DNA of 64,000 bases from Xanthomonas arboricola pv. juglandis (GTDB lineage Bacteria > Pseudomonadota > Gammaproteobacteria > Xanthomonadales > Xanthomonadaceae), in the NCBI RefSeq assembly GCF_001013475.1, contig NZ_JZEF01000003.1:496001-560000 (forward strand). Direction: 5' to 3'. Below, piece by piece: positions 1 to 7,564 of the stretch. Position 1 is the stretch's first letter. Each line of letters begins with the position of its first letter. Position numbers and translations under genes: made by a program. The notes beneath the pieces are model-generated. The model made no database searches. It was given only the letters and a program-made list of their open reading frames with translations, and was not told the origin of the DNA.

Positions 1-33
1 CCATGTGCGGGGGATCAATAGGAACGTTCCGCG
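1..33 (+). other. probable tolQ 3' end / tolQ-tolR junction
   Basis: Only 33 bases precede tolR. By the conserved tolQRAB order they should hold the last codons of tolQ. Two frames close here, at 19-21 (TAG) and at 35-37 (TGA overlapping the tolR ATG), and the fragment is too short to choose between them. An AGGAA-like ribosome-binding site for tolR is at about 20-24. Confidence 0.35.
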
Positions 34-483
34 ATGATTTCCGGTATTTCCCGCCGTAAGAAGCGCAAACTCAAATCCGACATCAACGTCGTGCCGTATA
101 TCGACGTGATGCTGGTGCTGCTGATCATCTTCATGGTGACCGCACCGCTGCTGACCCTGAGCACCGACGTCAACCTGCCCAGCTCGCGCGCCAAGGCGCT
201 GGAGAGCAAGCAGGATCCGGTCGTGGTGGTGGTTGCCGCCGACGGCCAGCTCGCACTGCAGCTGCCCAAGGGCAAGCCGCAGGCGATGGACGTGGCGGCG
301 CTGCAGGCGCAACTTGCCGCCATCGTCGCGCAGGACAAGGACGCGCGCGTGGTCGTGGCCGGCGATCGTGCCGCGCCGTATCAAAAGATCATGGACGCCA
401 TCGACGTGCTCAAGCAGGCCAAGGTCGAGAAGGTCGGCCTGATCTCCGACTCCGGCGGCACTGCAGGCAGCGATGCACGCTGA
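34..483 (+). CDS. tolR: TolR, Tol-Pal proton-channel subunit
   Basis: ExbD/TolR-family inner-membrane protein that, with TolQ, uses proton-motive force to energise TolA during outer-membrane constriction at division. The 149-residue protein has a basic cytoplasmic N-terminus (residues 6-14), one membrane segment at about 17-41 containing the conserved functional aspartate D24 in a PYID motif, and a periplasmic domain. Length is normal for the family. The ATG at 34 follows an AGGAA site. Its stop lies inside the tolA reading frame (tolA starts at 473), which suggests translational coupling. Confidence 0.95.
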   Translation: MISGISRRKKRKLKSDINVVPYIDVMLVLLIIFMVTAPLLTLSTDVNLPSSRAKALESKQDPVVVVVAADGQLALQLPKGKPQAMDVAALQAQLAAIVAQDKDARVVVAGDRAAPYQKIMDAIDVLKQAKVEKVGLISDSGGTAGSDAR

Positions 484-1510
484 CGCACTCCCCACTCAGA
501 CGGCGCGCGAGGATGGCTGGATGCGGCCAGTCGTGCTGGCCCTGGTCGTGCACGTGCTGGTCGCGCTGGTGTTCATCGCCGGCTGGCTGTGGTCGCCCGA
601 ACGCTCGGTCGAGCCGGCCGCTGGCGACCCCAGCATGGAAGCCTCGCTGGACGTGTCCGCCGCCGAAGCGCGCGTTGCGCGCCAGGCGCTGAAGGCCACG
701 CCGGTGGAGGCACCGCCACCGCCGGCACCGCTGCCCGAACCGGCACCGGAAGACACCGTGCCGCCGCCGCAGCCGATTCCCGAACCGCGTCCACAGGATG
801 CGCCCACGCCGCAACAGGCGCAGGCGCAGGAACGTGTCGCGCAGCCGGACAAGGTCGACCAGGACCGCGTCGACGCGCTGGCGCTGTCGGCAGAAAAGGC
901 CAAGCAGGAACAGGAGGCCAAGCGCCGTCAGGAGCAGATCGACCTGACCGAGCGCAAACGCCAGGAAGAGGCCGAGCAGAAACTGCGCCTGGCCAAGCAG
1001 CAGGAAGAAGCCGACGCCAAGAAGAAGCAGGCCGCAGCGCAGCAGGCTGCCGCCGATGCCGAACGCGAAAAGAAGATCGCAGACATCCGCCGCCAGCGCG
1101 AACAGGCCACCAAGGAAGCCGCGCTGGCCGAGCAGAAACTGCGCCAGGTCGCCGCGGCGCGTGCGCAGCAGGCCTCGTCGGCTGCCGCCGCCACCGCGCA
1201 GCCGACCGCAGGGCAGGGCGGTACCAACACCGATCTGTCGGCCAAGTACGCCGCGGCGATCCAGCAGAAGGTGCTGGCGCAGTGGGTGCGTCCGCCATCG
1301 GTGCCGCCGGGCCAGAAATGCAGCATCAACATCCGCCAGTTGCCGGGTGGCACCGTGATGGAGGCCAAGGTGGCGCCGGGTTGCCCCTACGACGAGGCCG
1401 GCCAGCGCTCGATCGAAGCCGCAGTGCTGAGTGCGCAGCCATTGCCGTACCGTGGCTTCGAGTCGGTGTTCCAGCGCAACCTGACATTTGTGTTCACCCC
1501 GCAGGACTAA
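473..1510 (+). CDS. tolA: TolA, Tol-Pal trans-periplasmic linker
   Basis: Spans the periplasm and connects TolQR energy to TolB/Pal at the outer membrane. The 345 residues show a single N-terminal membrane helix (about 19-39), a Pro-rich stretch (about 75-110), a long Ala/Glu/Lys/Gln-rich helix (about 120-240) and a C-terminal globular domain (about 255-345) with two cysteines (CSINI and GCPYD) as in TolA domain III. The start at 473 overlaps tolR by 11 bases. An internal ATG at 521 (residue 17) is an alternative start. Low complexity of the middle is normal for TolA. Confidence 0.93.
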   Translation: MHADALPTQTAREDGWMRPVVLALVVHVLVALVFIAGWLWSPERSVEPAAGDPSMEASLDVSAAEARVARQALKATPVEAPPPPAPLPEPAPEDTVPPPQPIPEPRPQDAPTPQQAQAQERVAQPDKVDQDRVDALALSAEKAKQEQEAKRRQEQIDLTERKRQEEAEQKLRLAKQQEEADAKKKQAAAQQAAADAEREKKIADIRRQREQATKEAALAEQKLRQVAAARAQQASSAAAATAQPTAGQGGTNTDLSAKYAAAIQQKVLAQWVRPPSVPPGQKCSINIRQLPGGTVMEAKVAPGCPYDEAGQRSIEAAVLSAQPLPYRGFESVFQRNLTFVFTPQD

Positions 1511-1773
1511 GCCCCTGATCGGGCGCGCGGCCGCATGACCTGCGCTGCGCCTCGGTCCGGATGTAGATTTGCGGGGTGTGGCCGGCTGCCTGGCGTAGTT
1601 CTGCCGGGTAGGTGGTGCTGCACCACCGCACGCCCGCTCGCCGGTTTGGCCGATGGAACGCCCGATGGTTGACCACTCGCTCCACTTTCACGCTGTCTCG
1701 TTCACGATTGCGAGTATGTTCACTCGCTGATTGGTATCCCTTGCACACTTTTCCTGCCCGATCCGAGCCGTCC

Positions 1774-3093
1774 ATGAAAAAACCGCTGCGTTGGCTAGCT
1801 GCCTTGACCGCCCTGTTGTTGCCGCTGAGCGCACTCGCGCAACAGCAAGGGCTCACCATCGATATCGTCGGCGGTAGCGCTTCGGCGACGCCGATCACCG
1901 TCGTGCCTATGCCCTACCAGGGTTCCGGCACTGCGCCGCAAACCGATGTGTCTGCCGTCGTCGGCGCCGACCTGGACCGTTCCGGCCAGTTCCGCACGTT
2001 GCCGGTTGCGCAGATCGTCGAGAAGCCGACCCGCGGCACCGAGGTGCAGTTCCAGACCTGGCGTACGCTCAAGCAGAACTACATCGTGGTCGGCCGCGTC
2101 ATGGATGCCGGCGAAGGCGCCTACCGCGTCGAGTACGAACTGTTCGACGTGGCCAAGGGCGAGCGCCTGCTCGGCCTGGCGATGACCGCACGTGCCAATG
2201 CGATGCGCGATGTCTCGCACCAGATGGCCGACGCGATCTACGAAAAGATCACCGGCGTGCGTGGCGCGTTCTGGACCCGGATTGCCTATGTGACCGCCAG
2301 CGGCAAGGGCGGCGCGATGCGCTATGCGCTGATGGTGGCCGACTCGGACGGCTACAACCCGCAGACCATCGTGCGCTCGGCCGAGCCGCTGCTGTCGCCG
2401 AACTGGAGCCCGGACGGCAAGAAGCTGGCCTATGTGAGCTTCGAGCGCGGCAATTCCTCGATCTATCTGCAGGACATCGCCACCGGCGCGCGTGAGCTGG
2501 TGTCCAGCTTCCGCGGCATCAATGGTGCGCCGTCGTTCTCGCCGGACGGCCGCCGCCTGGCGCTGGCACTGTCGCGCAGCGGCAACCCGGAGATCTACGT
2601 CATGGACCTGGGCAGCAAGCAGTTGACCCAGTTGACCAATCACTTCGGCATCGACACCGAGCCGACCTGGGCGCCGGACGGCGGCAGCATCTACTTCACC
2701 TCCGATCGCGGCGGTCGTCCGCAGATCTACCAGGTGGCCGCAAGCGGCGGCAGCGCCAACCGCGTGACCTTCCAGGGCAACTACAACGCCACCGCCAGCG
2801 TCTCGTTCGACGGCAAGAAGGTCGCCGTGGCACAGGGCAGCGGCAATAGCTACCGCATCGCCATGATGGACCGCAGCCTGGGTTCGCCGAGCTGGAGCAC
2901 GCTCTCGCCGGGTTCGCTGGACGAGTCGCCGAGCTTCGCGCCGAATGCCAGCATGGTGCTGTACGCCGCACGTGAGGGTGGTCGCGGCGTGCTCTACGCC
3001 GTCTCCTCCGACGCTCGCGTCCGCCAGCGTCTGGTCCTGGCCGATGGAGATGTGAGAGAACCTGCATGGGGGCCTTACCGAACCGCGCATTAA
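1774..3093 (+). CDS. tolB: TolB, periplasmic beta-propeller of Tol-Pal
   Basis: Periplasmic protein that shuttles between Pal and TolA. The frame is open from 1612, but the ATG at 1774 begins a classical Sec signal peptide (MKKPLRWLAAL..., cleavage after ALA near residue 21), so I chose it. The 439-residue product matches the family length. The C-terminal half carries repeated propeller motifs of the form SPDG-K/R-LA and SDRGGRPQIY. A 263-base gap separates it from tolA, so a second promoter is possible. Confidence 0.95.
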   Translation: MKKPLRWLAALTALLLPLSALAQQQGLTIDIVGGSASATPITVVPMPYQGSGTAPQTDVSAVVGADLDRSGQFRTLPVAQIVEKPTRGTEVQFQTWRTLKQNYIVVGRVMDAGEGAYRVEYELFDVAKGERLLGLAMTARANAMRDVSHQMADAIYEKITGVRGAFWTRIAYVTASGKGGAMRYALMVADSDGYNPQTIVRSAEPLLSPNWSPDGKKLAYVSFERGNSSIYLQDIATGARELVSSFRGINGAPSFSPDGRRLALALSRSGNPEIYVMDLGSKQLTQLTNHFGIDTEPTWAPDGGSIYFTSDRGGRPQIYQVAASGGSANRVTFQGNYNATASVSFDGKKVAVAQGSGNSYRIAMMDRSLGSPSWSTLSPGSLDESPSFAPNASMVLYAAREGGRGVLYAVSSDARVRQRLVLADGDVREPAWGPYRTAH

Positions 3094-3150
3094 TGTTAAT
3101 ATTTCGCTGCGTTAAACCACTCATTGGCCCAGAGCCTCCATAGGTATCCC

Positions 3151-3669
3151 ATGAACAAGTCCACCCGCGTCTTGCTTGTCTCCCTGTTGTCCGTTGCCGT
3201 GCTGGCCGGTTGTTCGAAGAAGGTGAAGGAAACTCCGCCTCCTGCGACTGACACCACCGCTGGTTCCTCCGCTCCCACCGGCCCGTCCACCTCTGGCCTG
3301 TACGGCCCGGGCGACCTGGATACCGATGCCTGCCTGCGCCAGCGCGTTGTCTACTTCGATCTGGATCAGGACTCCCTGAAGCCGGAATTCCAGGCCATCA
3401 TGGCGTGCCACGCCAAGTACCTGCGTGACCGTCCTTCCTCGCGCATCACCCTGCAGGGCAATGCTGACGAGCGCGGTTCGCGTGAGTACAACATGGGTCT
3501 GGGCGAGCGTCGCGGCAATGCCGTGTCGTCGTCGCTGCAGGCTGCCGGCGGTTCCGCCAGCCAGCTGACCGTCGTCAGCTACGGCGAAGAGCGTCCGGTC
3601 TGCACCGAAACCAGCGAAAGCTGCTGGTCGCAGAACCGTCGCGTCGAAATCGTGTACACGGCTCAGTAA
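3151..3669 (+). CDS. pal: Pal, peptidoglycan-associated lipoprotein
   Basis: Outer-membrane lipoprotein that binds peptidoglycan and TolB. The ATG at 3151 is preferred over an upstream TTG at 3124 because it gives a proper lipoprotein signal with lipobox LAGC (C21). The OmpA-like domain (about 60-172) includes the peptidoglycan-binding signature NADERGSREYN. Product is 172 residues. AT-rich DNA at about 3090-3117 just upstream could hold a separate pal promoter. Confidence 0.96.
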   Translation: MNKSTRVLLVSLLSVAVLAGCSKKVKETPPPATDTTAGSSAPTGPSTSGLYGPGDLDTDACLRQRVVYFDLDQDSLKPEFQAIMACHAKYLRDRPSSRITLQGNADERGSREYNMGLGERRGNAVSSSLQAAGGSASQLTVVSYGEERPVCTETSESCWSQNRRVEIVYTAQ

Positions 3670-3675
3670 GAAGCG

Positions 3676-4494
3676 ATGCGCTTTCGAGTGACATCCCTGT
3701 TCGTCGCGGCGGCCCTTGTGGTCGCCGCGCCGGCGCACGCGCAGCGAGCCAGTCTCGCTGATCGTGTTGCCGTTCTCGAGCAGCAGCAGGCCAACAGCCA
3801 GGCCAACAACGATCTCCTCAACCAGCTGCAGCAGGCGCGTTCGGACCTGCAGGGCTTGCGAGCGACCGTGGAGCAGCTGCAGCACGACAACGAACAACTC
3901 AAGCAGCAGTCCAAGGATCAGTATCTGGACCTGGACGGACGCCTGAATCGGCTGGAAGGTGCAGGTGGCGCAACCCCGCCATTGCCATCTCCCACCGGCA
4001 GCGTCACACCCGCCCCGGCTCCGGCCGCGCGGCCTGCAGCGGCGGCAACTTCCGAGAAGCCGCCCAGCGTGCATGGCGACCCAGGCACCCTGGCCGTCAG
4101 CAACGAGGAGCGTACTGCCTACAACGTCGCCTTCGATGCCTTGAAGAACGGCAAGTACGACGATGCCTCGCAGTTGTTCCTGAGTTTTCTGGAACTGTAT
4201 CCAAACGGCGTCTACACCCCCAATGCCTTGTATTGGCTGGGTGAGAGTTACTACGCCACCCGAAATTTCCAGCTGGCCGAGGCGCAGTTCCGCGATCTCG
4301 TCAGCCGCTATCCCACGCATGACAAGGCCTCTGGCGGCCTGTTGAAGCTTGGCCTGTCGCAGTATGGCGAAGGCAAGAACGACCAGGCCCAGCAGACCTT
4401 GCAGCAGGTCGCATCGCAGTATCCCGGCTCCGACGCAGCGCGCGTGGCCCAGGAGCGTCTGCAGTCCATCCGTCTCGGCCAGCAACTGCGCTGA
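3676..4494 (+). CDS. cpoB: CpoB (YbgF), Tol-Pal-associated TPR protein
   Basis: Periplasmic coordinator that links Tol-Pal to PBP1b activity during division. The 272 residues show a signal peptide (cleavage after AHA, residue 22), a Gln-rich coiled coil (about 28-90) that trimerises in characterised homologues, a Pro/Ala linker, and C-terminal TPR repeats (about 150-272; NALYWLGESYY, KLGLSQYGEG). The start lies 6 bases after pal, in the same operon. A PBP1b gene is also in this window at 41700. Confidence 0.95.
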   Translation: MRFRVTSLFVAAALVVAAPAHAQRASLADRVAVLEQQQANSQANNDLLNQLQQARSDLQGLRATVEQLQHDNEQLKQQSKDQYLDLDGRLNRLEGAGGATPPLPSPTGSVTPAPAPAARPAAAATSEKPPSVHGDPGTLAVSNEERTAYNVAFDALKNGKYDDASQLFLSFLELYPNGVYTPNALYWLGESYYATRNFQLAEAQFRDLVSRYPTHDKASGGLLKLGLSQYGEGKNDQAQQTLQQVASQYPGSDAARVAQERLQSIRLGQQLR

Positions 4495-4536
4495 GCCCGC
4501 GCGTGCGCGCCTTCGGGCGTGACGCATACTTTGCCA

Positions 4537-5220
4537 ATGAACGCCGCCGCCGTCCCCAGCGAGATCGTCCAGTCGCCGTTGCCGCGATTGAAGATCACCG
4601 AAATCTTTCTGTCCCTGCAGGGCGAAGCCGAGGCCGCCGGCTGGCCGACCGTGTTCGTGCGTCTGACCGGTTGCCCGCTGCGTTGCCACTACTGCGACAC
4701 CGCCTACGCCTTCCACGGCGGGGAATGGCATGACATCGATGCGATCGTCGCCGAGGTGGCCAGCCACGGCGTGCGCCATGTCTGCGTGACCGGCGGCGAG
4801 CCGTTGGCGCAGAAGCGCTGCCTGGTGCTGCTGCAGAAACTGTGCGATGCCGGCTTCGATGTTTCGCTGGAGACGTCCGGTGCATTGGACGTGTCGGCCG
4901 TGGATCCGCGCGTCTCGCGCGTGGTCGACATCAAGACGCCGGCCTCCGGCGAGGAACAGCGCAATCGCTGGGAGAATCTGCCGCTGCTGACCGCACGCGA
5001 CCAGATCAAGTTCGTGATCTGCAGCCGCGCCGATTACGAATGGTCGCGCGAGATTGTCGCCGCGCATGCGCTGGACCGCCGCTGCACGGTGTGGTTTTCG
5101 CCCAGCAAGAGCGAAGTCACGCCGCGGGAGCTGGCCGACTGGATCGTTGCCGATCGTCTGCCGGTGCGCTTCCAGATGCAGCTGCACAAGCTGCTGTGGA
5201 ACGATGAGCCGGGGCGCTAA
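4537..5220 (+). CDS. queE: 7-carboxy-7-deazaguanine synthase QueE
   Basis: Radical-SAM enzyme converting 6-carboxy-tetrahydropterin to 7-carboxy-7-deazaguanine in the preQ0/queuosine pathway. The cluster motif is CPLRCHYC (C46, C50, C53: CX3CX2C). A substrate-binding segment near residue 30 (SLQGEAEAAG) and the VTGGEPL glycine motif are also visible. The ATG at 4537 gives 227 residues; a GTG at 4519 would add six. It follows cpoB by 42 bases, a linkage also seen in Pseudomonas. Its pathway partner queC lies at 7688 on the other strand. Confidence 0.94.
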   Translation: MNAAAVPSEIVQSPLPRLKITEIFLSLQGEAEAAGWPTVFVRLTGCPLRCHYCDTAYAFHGGEWHDIDAIVAEVASHGVRHVCVTGGEPLAQKRCLVLLQKLCDAGFDVSLETSGALDVSAVDPRVSRVVDIKTPASGEEQRNRWENLPLLTARDQIKFVICSRADYEWSREIVAAHALDRRCTVWFSPSKSEVTPRELADWIVADRLPVRFQMQLHKLLWNDEPGR

Positions 5221-5410
5221 GCCCGAGCGATAGAGCGACCGCGCTCACTCAAAGGCGGGCGCGGCCGGTTGCCCGCAATCGGCATGCCACGCATCCACTG
5301 CGGTTGCCGGCATGCCGTCTGTACCGGCCTGACGATCACCCGCAACGCTTCGTTGGCCGCTCCCGGTCCCGGGTGCGAGGCCCTGCCTGCCAGGACGCGG
5401 CCGTCTGCGC

Positions 5411-6277
5411 TTACGCGGCGATTCTGTTCAATTCTTCGACGGCATCGGCCGGCAGTTTCAGTTCCGCCGCGAACAGATTGGCGCGTAGATGCGCCACCGA
5501 CGAGGTCCCCGGAATCAGCAAGATGTTGGGCGAGCGCTGCAGCAACCACGCCAGTGCCACCTGCATCGGGGTTGCGGCCAGGCGCTGGGCAACAGCGGCA
5601 AGCGTGGACGATTGCAATGGCGAAAAGCCGCCGAGCGGGAAGAACGGCACGTAGGCGATGCCGTCGCGCGCGAGTTTGTCGATGATTTCATCGTCATGTC
5701 GATGCGCGATGTTGTACATGTTCTGCACGCAGACGATGTCGGTCATGGCGCGTGCTTCGGCCACCTGCGCTGCGGTGACGTTGCTGATGCCGATGTGCCG
5801 CACCAGGCCATCGCGCTGCAGCTTGATCAAGGCCGCCAGTTGCTCGGCGATCGAGCCTTCTGCCGGTTCCTGCGCCTTGAACATCACGCGCAGGTTGACC
5901 ACCTCCAGCGTTTCAAGCCCCAGATTGCGCAGATTGTCGTGCACCGCGTCGACCAACTGCTGCGGCGAGAAGGCAGGTAGCCAGGAGCCATCCGTGCCGC
6001 GCGCGGCGCCGATCTTGGTGACGATGGTCAATTCCTGCGGGTAGGGATGCAGTGCCTCGCGGATCAGCTGATTGGTGATGTGCGGCCCGTAGAAATCGCT
6101 GGTGTCGATATGGTTGACGCCCAGCGCGATGGCTTCGCGCAGCACCGCCAACGCACCGTCGCGGTCCTTGGGCGGGCCGAACACGCCAGGCCCCGCGAGC
6201 TGCATTGCGCCGTAGCCGATGCGGGTGAGCTTGCGGTCTCCAAGCAAAAACGTTCCGGCTTTTTCGATGTTGGTCAT
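5411..6277 (-). CDS. pdxI: pyridoxal reductase, aldo/keto reductase (PdxI/YdbC-type)
   Basis: NADPH-dependent aldo/keto reductase, 288 residues from the ATG at 6277. The frame is open upstream to 6385, but that extension looks non-coding. Active-site D58, Y63 and K88 are visible in HIDTSDFYG and TKIG. The usual catalytic His position reads Arg in VVNLRVMF. That change, plus the segments NIAHR, YVPFFPLGGF and LLIPGTSSVAHLR, closely match what I remember of E. coli YdbC (pyridoxal reductase, vitamin B6 salvage). The family call is firm and the substrate is by homology. It is transcribed away from the structured leader at 6518. Confidence 0.8.
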   Translation of the reverse strand: MTNIEKAGTFLLGDRKLTRIGYGAMQLAGPGVFGPPKDRDGALAVLREAIALGVNHIDTSDFYGPHITNQLIREALHPYPQELTIVTKIGAARGTDGSWLPAFSPQQLVDAVHDNLRNLGLETLEVVNLRVMFKAQEPAEGSIAEQLAALIKLQRDGLVRHIGISNVTAAQVAEARAMTDIVCVQNMYNIAHRHDDEIIDKLARDGIAYVPFFPLGGFSPLQSSTLAAVAQRLAATPMQVALAWLLQRSPNILLIPGTSSVAHLRANLFAAELKLPADAVEELNRIAA

Positions 6278-6517
6278 GGCGTGGCGCTCGCGTGTCGTTG
6301 AGCCAACAACGATAGGAAACGTGGCGCGGCATGTGAATTCGCATTTGCCGCGGCGCCAGTCCACTGCCGCCAGGGCTTGTGGCATATGGGCGCAGCCGCA
6401 GCGCCCCGGGCCGATCGTCCGGCGGGATGTGCTGGAGTTTCAGGTTTTGCTGGCTACGCGGGCAGTGCTTTCGCCGCGTTTCTTCGCAGCCGAAGCCGCC
6501 GCGTTGCACGTTTCGCG
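6278..6517. other. intergenic, no gene seen
   Basis: Between the start of pdxI and the leader promoter at 6518. It should hold the pdxI promoter. Open frames crossing it have poor composition and no ribosome-binding site. I see no repeat or hairpin of note. Confidence 0.5.
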
Positions 6518-6547
6518 TTGACAGGCGCCAAGCGGCGGCGCGAGTAT
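6518..6547 (+). promoter_or_regulatory. predicted sigma-70 promoter of the P4-like leader
   Basis: Perfect -35 TTGACA at 6518-6523, an 18-base spacer and a weak -10 GAGTAT at 6542-6547. Predicted transcription start is near 6554, twenty bases before the first hairpin. In phage P4 the equivalent promoter is PLE. Confidence 0.5.
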
Positions 6548-6573
6548 GCCAACGTCGCCGCACAATCGGCGAC

Positions 6574-6589
6574 CGGGATTGGCGTCCCG
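6574..6589 (+). ncRNA. leader hairpin 1, seqA-like
   Basis: Five-base-pair stem (CGGGA 6574-6578 / TCCCG 6585-6589) with loop TTGGCG. It contains the decamer GATTGGCGTC at 6577-6586, repeated exactly in hairpin 2 at 6756-6765. TTGGCGT is complementary to ACGCCAA at 6728-6734. The position matches seqA of the P4 immunity leader. Confidence 0.55.
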
Positions 6590-6597
6590 AACCAAAA

Positions 6598-6637
6598 GGC
6601 GCACCAGCGCCCATCGACCGATGCACGGCGCTTTTTT
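6598..6637 (+). terminator. attenuator: alternative hairpin and rho-independent terminator
   Basis: Two mutually exclusive folds share the same bases. Fold one pairs GGCGC (6598-6602) with GCGCC (6607-6611). Fold two pairs AGCGCC (6606-6611) with GGCGCT (6627-6632), with an inner CATCG/CGATG stem, and runs into six Ts at 6632-6637. The second is a good intrinsic terminator and the first would prevent it. This is the premature-termination point expected of a P4-like immunity leader. Confidence 0.6.
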
Positions 6638-6640
6638 ATC

Positions 6641-6734
6641 GCCCGCATCGTCGCGGGCGCATGCCGGCCAGTTTTATGGCGGGCGGTGCGCGGGGGCCGC
6701 AAGGCCCACCGGGTCCTTTTGGCCGGCACGCCAA
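6641..6734 (+). ncRNA. CI-RNA-like structured RNA with seqB-like segment
   Basis: Begins with a perfect 6-bp hairpin (GCCCGC 6641-6646 / GCGGGC 6653-6658). A large stem-loop follows: a perfect 9-bp outer stem (TGCCGGCCA 6662-6670 / TGGCCGGCA 6720-6728) encloses an inner hairpin GGGCC-GCAA-GGCCC (6694-6707). The 3' strand runs into ACGCCAA (6728-6734), the reverse complement of TTGGCGT in the two flanking hairpins. In P4, CI RNA is a short processed RNA whose seqB pairs with seqA and seqC. The architecture is seen directly; the function is inferred. Confidence 0.55.
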
Positions 6735-6744
6735 CCGCGTACCG

Positions 6745-6776
6745 TCCGCCACCCCGATTGGCGTCTGGGTGGCGGA
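6745..6776 (+). ncRNA. leader hairpin 2, seqC-like
   Basis: Perfect 10-bp stem (TCCGCCACCC 6745-6754 / GGGTGGCGGA 6767-6776). Its 12-base loop consists almost entirely of GATTGGCGTC (6756-6765), the same decamer as hairpin 1. Displaying an identical sequence in a loop is a strong sign of an antisense-RNA target. It ends 26 bases before the first coding start. Confidence 0.6.
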
Positions 6777-6801
6777 TTCCAAAACACAAAAGGAATCCAG
6801 C

Positions 6802-7017
6802 ATGTCTCACGACACACATGAAGCACCCACGTCTGTGGCATACCAGGTCGTCCATGATGTGCGGCCGATCTTCAATGCCCGCAAAGGGACGCGTGCCGCC
6901 TGGCGAAGCCCGAATGCCCATCTCGGCGTCGCAGGTAAGGCTGTGCATGCGCTCACGCTTGCCGGCGCCGATGCAATCGCTAGCGTCGATAGCGCGTTGA
7001 CGGAGCCGCAGCGATGA
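6802..7017 (+). CDS. small protein downstream of P4-like leader (71 aa)
   Basis: Starts with ATG at 6802 behind AAGGAAT (about 6789-6795). The frame is open upstream through the structured RNA, but that part is not credible as protein. The product (MSHDTHEAPTS..., then VVHDVRPIFNARKGT) resembles, from memory, the N-terminus of small DUF3077-like proteins found after similar leaders in Xanthomonadaceae. The C-terminal half does not fit well and may have diverged. It has no membrane segment or signal. Its stop overlaps the next start (ATGA), so the two are probably translated together. The role is unknown; in P4-like elements this position holds phage regulatory or host-interference genes. Confidence 0.6.
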   Translation: MSHDTHEAPTSVAYQVVHDVRPIFNARKGTRAAWRSPNAHLGVAGKAVHALTLAGADAIASVDSALTEPQR

Positions 7018-7337
7018 GCCTGGGCAAACAGTTCCGCGTCTGCACGGGCGTCGTCCTTAGCTTCGAGATGATGCAGGGCTATATGCTGGCCATGCTGCAT
7101 TCCGACGCGCAGCCCGATGCCTCGCCCGTCCTGATCGCCTGCGAAGCCACTGGCTTTGACGACATTTTGCCGGGCGGCGATGCGCAGAGCGTCGTGCTGG
7201 GCCGCCTGCATGTCTGCATGCGCGTGGACGCTGCAGTGGACGTCCTCAGCTGGTTGCGCAAGCAGGCACGCGCCGCAGGAGCTGCGCGACGAACGCGGCG
7301 CGTGCAATCGCGTATCCAGAAGACGGGAGCCACATGA
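7014..7337 (+). CDS. small protein of unknown function (107 aa)
   Basis: Starts at the ATGA overlap with the preceding gene. It is Met/Leu-rich at the N-terminus (SFEMMQGYMLAMLHSD), followed by a hydrophobic beta-type core (VVLGRLHVCMRV) and a strongly basic C-terminal tail (residues 84-103, about nine Arg/Lys). I do not recognise the family. The basic tail would be compatible with nucleic-acid binding, but nothing else shows it. It belongs to the same short transcription unit as its neighbours. Confidence 0.5.
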   Translation: MSLGKQFRVCTGVVLSFEMMQGYMLAMLHSDAQPDASPVLIACEATGFDDILPGGDAQSVVLGRLHVCMRVDAAVDVLSWLRKQARAAGAARRTRRVQSRIQKTGAT

Positions 7338-7477
7338 TCAGCGAGAACGCCACGGCCGCCTGCGCCGGGCCCACGACCTGCAAGATGACACGCGCGATCG
7401 GCAAAAGAGGAGCCGGCGTTGACGGCGGCGCGCCAGTCGCGGCAGATGGTGCATGCCATCCGACTCCGCGGCCGTAA
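7334..7477 (+). CDS. possible micro-protein (47 aa), third in coupled series
   Basis: Begins at another ATGA overlap (ATG 7334, previous stop 7335-7337) and ends in TAA at 7475-7477. It encodes 47 residues with four cysteines (positions 10, 16 and 41 among them) and a basic middle. No homology is recognised. The repeated ATGA junction is the only real argument for translation; composition alone would not support it. Confidence 0.3.
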   Translation: MISENATAACAGPTTCKMTRAIGKRGAGVDGGAPVAADGACHPTPRP

Positions 7478-7523
7478 CGCAGGGTCCCTGGCGACGAAGG
7501 TCCCGGCAACTTCCGGCGGGCAC

Positions 7524-7544
7524 AAAAAAAGCGCCTTCGGCGCT
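7524..7544 (-). terminator. rho-independent terminator of tRNA-Lys
   Basis: On the minus strand AGCGCC-GAA-GGCGCT is followed by a run of seven Ts. It sits about 20 bases beyond the tRNA 3' end and would end the tRNA transcript. Confidence 0.85.
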
Positions 7545-7564
7545 CTTCAAGTTGCTGATTTGAT

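Noticed and set aside
3121..5187. 688-residue open frame antisense to pal-cpoB-queE
   Set aside because: It is a shadow of three well-identified genes in GC-rich DNA; its composition (Ala/Arg/Gln/His) matches nothing.
6570..6780. Integron attC site interpretation of the hairpins
   Set aside because: No GTTRRRY/RYYYAAC core pair and no integrase; the duplicated loop with a complement between is better explained by antisense RNA.
6379..6801. N-terminal extension of the 71-residue gene through the leader
   Set aside because: The reading frame crosses the terminator and hairpins, has no ribosome-binding site, and the ATG at 6802 has a good one.
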